12,197 bases of DNA, taken from assembly GCA_003024985.2 (NCBI GenBank), contig PXIH01S0011291.1. The stretch is one strand, 5' to 3'. This document shows positions 9,101 to 12,197 of the stretch, piece by piece. Each line of letters starts with the position of its first letter. The stretch's first letter is position 1. This DNA comes from Euperipatoides rowelli (lineage: Eukaryota > Onychophora > Udeonychophora > Euonychophora > Peripatopsidae). The notes under the pieces are model-generated. The model ran no database searches, was not told the DNA's origin, and worked only from the letters and a program-made list of their open reading frames with translations. A program made the position numbers and the translations under genes.

Positions 9101-9918
9101 ACCATAAATTGCTGCACCATTAATTGATTGCTAGCTATATTTACTATTAGGGGTGATAATTTTTCCAAAACTAGAGGTTTTTAATATGCGTGTAGTATCA
9201 CGTGTGTTAGAGTTAACACAAACTAGCTCAGAAACCCCCCGACTCTTCATAATCCAACCCATGTTCAGCGGAGATTAAACTTGATTTTTCAGGAAGACTG
9301 GGTTTAATTTTATATTAAAAACATCCGATAATAAAACTAATTTATTGTTGAAGTTTTCAGATGATAAAAGTGGAGGTATTCTAGGAGAGGATATCATGTT
9401 CCATCTATTTTTATTAAAAACAAGTGGAGAAACAAGTCTATCCTCAGAGGAAACATTAATTGAGATGATATATCTAATTTTAAAAAAATCATAAATTTTT
9501 AGACAAATGTATACAATAAAGGCTTTGTGGAACATAATACAAGTATCCATAAGACATGTAATGACCAAAGTATTAACCAGCTTATAACAATATATAGATC
9601 TATAAGGGACCAATAAAAACTTGGCCTTAAGCAATGAAAATTGATTATATCTCCAGTATTTAAGAATGTCAAAATCCGAAACACTTAGATACATCCACTT
9701 GAGGTATATCCATATCTCATAAAAATAAAGTAGGTGAAATAGAAAAAAAAATCTCCCAGTAAGGAGTCGCAATGAATAAAATTAGATGAAGATAGAGATA
9801 ACTGATTTTTTGTACAAACAACATTATCACTATGATTGACCAATGATTAGTAATAAATGAATTATTTTTATCATACACATCTGAGAATGAGAAAAAAAAT
9901 GCAGAAGACGTAGAACTA

Positions 9919-10734
9919 TCAGACTTGTATGTCTAAATTGTCCAAAATAAATTCACCCGAGAACACACCAACAACGCAGAAAATACCATTAAAGCATGAG
10001 AGCCCTGAAAAACCAGTTACTAAGTGATCAGGTAAAACTACTTTATCATATAAGTGAAAATTACTTTCTCCACCATAACTCGACTCACTACGAGTAATAT
10101 TGAAGATTATAAATTCATTAGATATATTTTTATTTGTATAAGATTGATTTGTTTTAAGAAGATTATGGTTAGGAAGAGATATAATACTATCTTCTGACTG
10201 TCTTCGATTAGTACCTATCGAATCAAAATTCAAAGGCAAAGCAAAGCCAGAACCAGATGAGGAATTGGCGATATCAATGTTGGGAAATAGGAGAGTTTCT
10301 TTGTTCACAGTGACTAAATGAACTAAGTCCACCTCTCGTTGTTTAACATCTTGCTTCAAATTAAAGTGACCTCTAAATGGCTCAATGACTAAATTATCAT
10401 CAAATAAGTCAGAATATAGTATATTGTTTGTTTCATTGAACGAAGCCTCTAGATAAAGAGAATTATGATAGCTTTGTATGGAGCAACAATCAAAACAAAT
10501 GAATGACCTTCCTTTTAGAACATTACGGATCATTGACAAGAAAACATCAGCTGTAATCTGTTTAATTAATCCACCAATGAACCAGTTTTTAACTAAATCA
10601 TTTTTACTTAAATCCCTTTTATTTTTGAGGTATCTGGAATTCCGATAAACTTGTGTTTTTATAAATGGCATGTAAAATTTTTGTTGTTGGATATAATTAT
10701 TATTTAAGACATCATTATTGTCACTTTTTAACAT
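9919..10734 (-). pseudogene. ORF1 C-terminal region, longest open segment (271 codons)
   Basis: This is the longest uninterrupted frame in the window. Residues about 50-124 (NWFIGGLIKQITADVFLSM...CFDCCSIQSYHNSLYLEA...IEPFRGHF) follow the pattern seen near the C-terminus of many insect ORF1 proteins: a WxxxxxLxxxxTAxDV helix, a Cys-containing strand, an SYxSFKLxV-like strand and a final VxVxPFR strand. This fits a small RNA-binding, RRM-like or C-terminal domain. Residues about 155-271 are Ser/Asn-rich and not recognised. The ATG at 10734 is internal: recognisable ORF1 sequence lies upstream in other frames, so it is not the true start. The segment ends at a TAA just before the decayed ORF1-ORF2 junction. 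Confidence 0.55.
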
Positions 10735-11319
10735 TTTTGGAAAGTGAAAAAAGGTCTTGATTGGTGATTGTTGTCATCATATTGATCAGCAATTATAGTG
10801 TCATTACTTTCTTGGCCTGTAGTTAGAATATTATTGCACATATTATTTCCATGAAAATTTCTTGGTCCATATGTAATGGGTTGAATGTATTTTCTTTAAT
10901 GGAAACACCAGTAATATCAGATTCATAAGTAGGGAATGTAATAGGGTGAATAGGTCTACCAACTACCGTTTTATCTTGAGAAAAAACTGTTTGATAATTA
11001 CTAGAACATCTATGCGATACAGTCCAAGATTGAAGTTTACTTACTTCTTATTCAATATTTTTTAATTTAATCAATAATAATTTATAATCTAATGCCTCAT
11101 CCTGATGATCAAACCCAAAAGATTTATTTTTGGCTTTTTGAGAAATGTCAATTGTTGTAAGTTCATTAGGCCTTTTTTCATCCACCGTATTATAATGAAC
11201 TGAAAGATCCAATATTATATTAGGATCAGAATCAGCTATTGTATTTTTTTAAATTAATTGATCAGGGGTTTTAAGGTTTTCTGTAATATTGTTATCTCCC
11301 TCAGTAGCTTCTTTGTCAC

Positions 11320-11460
11320 CTCTGTACTTCTGGTATATAGATTTATAGCATAAGAAACCAAGACCAGATACATCATTATTAAAATTGTGAATTCTGTTAA
11401 AACAGCTCCAGTGGTAGCTTGTCTCACATGTGATATTTGAACAAGATAAAATTTTATAAT
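11320..11460 (-). pseudogene. ORF1 Cys/His finger (partial PHD-like)
   Basis: The peptide SCSNITCETSYHWSCFNRI is followed about 20 residues later by GFLCYKS. The C-x4-C...HWxC...C arrangement resembles the second half of a PHD-type finger, a module known from some non-LTR ORF1 proteins. The first Cys pair is not visible, either lost in the frameshift zone at about 11470 or never present, and the last expected Cys is Ser in this copy. It would bind zinc if intact. It could instead be an unrelated Cys/His finger. Confidence 0.5.
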
Positions 11461-11539
11461 GAACGTTATTTGTTAATTTCCGATTGAACACCAAACAAAT
11501 GGAATGAATGAGCGAGATGATCACTACTGCCCCTATTAA

Positions 11540-11677
11540 CTGATTGAATAAAAACTTCAGCTTCTTCATGCGTATTGCACTTCTTAAATATGGGATTAGA
11601 AAATCCTTTTATAAGTAACTCTACTTCTTTCATATTCCCGGCACAAAGCCTTTTGCCAATGCATAGTACCGTTTCAT
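11540..11677 (-). pseudogene. ORF1 N-terminal RNase-H1-type hybrid-binding (viroplasmin-like) domain
   Basis: The frame from 11677 reads MKRYYALAKGFVPGI. One base is missing near 11630 and the next frame continues with KGFSNPIFKKCNTHEEAEVFI. The pattern YYAxAKGxxPGIY, then a variable helix, then V/IxGFxNxxFKKFxTxEEAExFI, is diagnostic of the small domain at the N-terminus of eukaryotic ribonuclease H1 (Pfam Cauli_VI, named after the viroplasmin of caulimoviruses). In ribonuclease H1 it binds RNA/DNA hybrids. Here it is followed by a finger and other ORF1 regions, not by a ribonuclease H catalytic domain, so it is more likely a retrotransposon module than a processed copy of the host enzyme. 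It could help hold the RNA/cDNA hybrid; that role is inference. Confidence 0.8.
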
Positions 11678-11783
11678 CCCATATAATCTGGGCACGCTAT
11701 AAAATTAAAAGTCATCCATCATTTTTATCACACGTTCTTGAATGAGAAATATAAGATAGCGCATTATTGCGTTGGTATCTTAC

Positions 11784-11835
11784 CTCCAGTATTTTCTTCC
11801 AAATCTTTAAAATCAATATTTACAGTTTCTTCCAT
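11784..11835 (-). CDS. Candidate first coding exon of a host gene (17 codons plus one base)
   Basis: An ATG at 11835-11833 on the minus strand opens MEETVNIDFKDLEENTG and then meets a consensus donor, GGAG then GTAAGA (GT at 11783-11782). Reading on through the donor reaches a stop within eight codons, consistent with a splice site. The peptide is acidic and not recognised. The ATG faces a plus-strand ATG 343 bases away, with promoter-like boxes between. Downstream comes the sense-oriented retrotransposon, which would then lie in intron 1. An AG at 11698-11697 with pyrimidine-rich TTTTAATTTTATAG could close an 87-base intron, but joining there gives a stop after eight codons. The alternative is that this is the start of the retrotransposon ORF1. 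Confidence 0.35.
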
Positions 11836-12035
11836 ATTTTAATTAGACAAGTTTTCAAATTAGTAGAAACTATAAGTTCCTAACTTATCTCAACTCAACT
11901 ACTGCCATGATTGATCTCTTATAATCAATTTAAATAAATTATATTGAATTTAACCAACTTATTTATAGCAATATGTGAATCTCAATTAAAGAATTAAGCA
12001 ATTAAAACAACATTTTTAATTGTAAATAGTTTAAT

Positions 12036-12066
12036 GAGCTCCGAGAAAGTGTACGTCACGGAGAAC
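12036..12066. repeat. GC-richer motif block, right copy of the diverged direct repeat
   Basis: This copy reads GAGCTCCGAGAAAG and ends TACGTCACGGAGAAC, the last 15 bases being identical to 5764-5778. Weaker similarity may continue for another 40 bases on the right (AGAA, AGAT.ATTA and CGCT words in the same order in both copies). In both, the block stands out as the GC-richest sequence for several hundred bases. Here it lies 18 bases upstream of a TATA-like box, so in this copy it may act as a promoter element. Confidence 0.6.
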
Positions 12067-12092
12067 TAACAGCATATGCAGAATATAAATAG
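12052..12092 (+). promoter_or_regulatory. Putative promoter: CRE-like TACGTCA and TATAAATAG box
   Basis: TACGTCA (12052-12058) matches seven of eight bases of the palindromic cAMP-response element bound by bZIP factors of the CREB/ATF type. TATAAATAG (12084-12092) is a strong metazoan TATA box on the plus strand. A start of transcription 25-30 bases downstream would fall near 12110-12120, leaving a 5' leader of about 60 bases before the ATG at 12178. The same TACGTCA box could also serve the divergent minus-strand ATG at 11835. In AT-rich DNA a TATA match alone is weak; the ordered arrangement is what supports the call. Confidence 0.4.
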
Positions 12093-12177
12093 AGTCCTAG
12101 ATTATTAAAATACGCTAACAGAGAAATAAAAGTTGGAGACAAAAGGAGAAAAATAATTATAATAATAATACAATAGC

Positions 12178-12197
12178 ATGGCTTTCATCAATGACGG
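12178..12197 (+). CDS. Possible start of a protein-coding gene, cut by the window end
   Basis: An ATG with A at -3 and G at +4 (AGCATGG), a good eukaryotic start context, opens MAFIND before the window ends, which is too little to identify. It lies 86 bases downstream of the TATAAATAG box, behind an A-rich leader with no earlier ATG between the expected transcription start and this one. Downstream sequence is needed to know whether the frame stays open. Confidence 0.35.

Larger units (their letters stand above)
6275..9772 (-). pseudogene. Retrotransposon ORF2: endonuclease-reverse transcriptase, broken
   Basis: ORF2 would nick chromosomal DNA with its endonuclease and copy the element RNA at the nick with its reverse transcriptase. 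The remnant runs through several frames. A leader includes ISSPRIPPLL. The endonuclease spans about 9100-8390, the linker about 8390-7880, the RT about 7830-7010, and the thumb and C-terminal region continue to about 6275. In-frame stops lie at 9275-9277, 9131-9133, 8861-8863 and 7444-7446, with frame changes near 8865, 8480, 8040, 7640, 7010 and 6690 (an A10 run). The span, about 1,160 codons if whole, is normal for the family. The first start codon cannot be fixed: the ATG at 9772 lies in poorly conserved sequence. Domain details are given separately. Confidence 0.88.
5951..11722 (-). mobile_element. Near full-length, decayed CR1/jockey-group non-LTR retrotransposon
   Basis: Read on the minus strand, the element has the classic two-ORF order: ORF1 (11722-9919), ORF2 with endonuclease then reverse transcriptase (9772 to about 6275), a 3' UTR and a simple-repeat tail. 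There are no long terminal repeats. The apurinic-type endonuclease upstream of a YADD reverse transcriptase, and a C-terminus with KDLGV, YRERL and WNSL signatures and no ribonuclease H domain, point to the CR1/L2/jockey assemblage; I cannot place it more finely. At least six in-frame stops and about eight frameshifts show it has been inactive for some time. The 5' boundary is uncertain. The most upstream codon that fits ORF1 is the ATG pair at 11722-11717, but the element could extend to about 12.07 kb if the peptide at 11835-11784 belongs to it. The element lies in sense orientation relative to the candidate host exons. Confidence 0.9.
9919..11722 (-). pseudogene. Retrotransposon ORF1: nucleic-acid-binding protein, broken
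   Basis: ORF1 proteins package element RNA and help target-primed reverse transcription. The start is best placed at the ATG pair 11722-11717 (MMDDF, then a TAA at 11707-11705) or at the in-frame ATG 11677-11675. Domains in order are a ribonuclease-H1-type hybrid-binding domain (11677 to about 11540), a Cys/His finger (about 11455-11340), an acidic linker, a short coiled-coil-like LLLIKLKNIE stretch near 11065 and a C-terminal domain (10734-9919). In-frame stops lie at 11249-11251 and 11048-11050, with frameshifts near 11630, 11470, 10830 and 10735. The span, near 600 codons, is long for an ORF1. It immediately precedes ORF2, and the exact junction is lost in the decayed sequence at 9918-9773. 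Confidence 0.75.

Noticed and set aside
9499-9684. 61-codon minus-strand open frame
   Set aside because: It overlaps the ORF2 leader in another frame, has no recognisable motif and is typical of T-rich antisense-like noise.
11697-11783. An 87-base intron inside the retrotransposon ORF1
   Set aside because: Donor and acceptor look reasonable and the length suits an animal intron, but joining them gives a stop after eight codons, and non-LTR elements spread through RNA and seldom keep introns. Placing the donor in a host gene is simpler.
12052-12066. The 15-base identical string as a target-site duplication of the retrotransposon
   Set aside because: Similarity extends beyond the 15 bases on the side that would lie inside the element, and the extended blocks have diverged, so a simple duplication does not explain it.
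1-12197. Bacterial systems: CRISPR arrays, operons, toxin-antitoxin or defence genes
   Set aside because: The sequence is eukaryotic in every respect; the only tandem repeats are simple microsatellites and there are no operon-like open frames.

Overview
This window is AT-rich (poly-A/T runs, AAT and AATA microsatellites), has no dense gene packing, and carries candidate spliceosomal introns and two families of eukaryotic transposable element. It is therefore animal nuclear DNA. The style of the elements (a CR1/jockey-group non-LTR retrotransposon and a piggyBac remnant) suits an arthropod such as a hemimetabolous insect, but I cannot name the species. Apart from one possible start codon at the right edge, no intact protein-coding gene is visible.

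Layout. 1-1599 is non-coding and AT-rich. 1600-2725 is bounded by TTAA-CCCTTT and AAAGGG-TTAA and holds the decayed N-terminus of a piggyBac-type transposase on the minus strand, with quasi-palindromic subterminal repeats beside it. 2726-5680 is again non-coding except for a good small-exon candidate at 3876-3912 (minus). At 5745-5778 there is a GC-richer motif block with a diverged direct repeat at 12036-12066. Most of the right half, about 5950 to 11722, is one decayed but nearly full-length non-LTR retrotransposon on the minus strand.

In its own 5'-3' order the retrotransposon encodes: a ribonuclease-H1-type hybrid-binding (viroplasmin-like) domain, a Cys/His finger, a short coiled-coil-like stretch and an ORF1 C-terminal domain (ORF1); then an apurinic-type endonuclease, a linker, a reverse transcriptase with intact catalytic aspartates, and a thumb/C-terminal region (ORF2); then a 3' UTR with two adjacent perfect hairpins and an AATA/TTTA tail. 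Stops and frameshifts break both ORFs, and one endonuclease catalytic Asp has become Val. It is a dead copy.

The right edge (11784-12197) looks like the space between two divergent genes. A minus-strand ATG at 11835 starts a 17-codon acidic peptide ending at a consensus GTAAG donor. A TACGTCA box and a TATAAATAG box lie in the middle. A plus-strand ATG at 12178 in good start context runs off the window. If so, the retrotransposon sits in sense orientation in the first intron of the minus-strand gene, and the small exon at 3876-3912 could belong to the same gene. This host-gene reading is inference; the transposon calls are much firmer.
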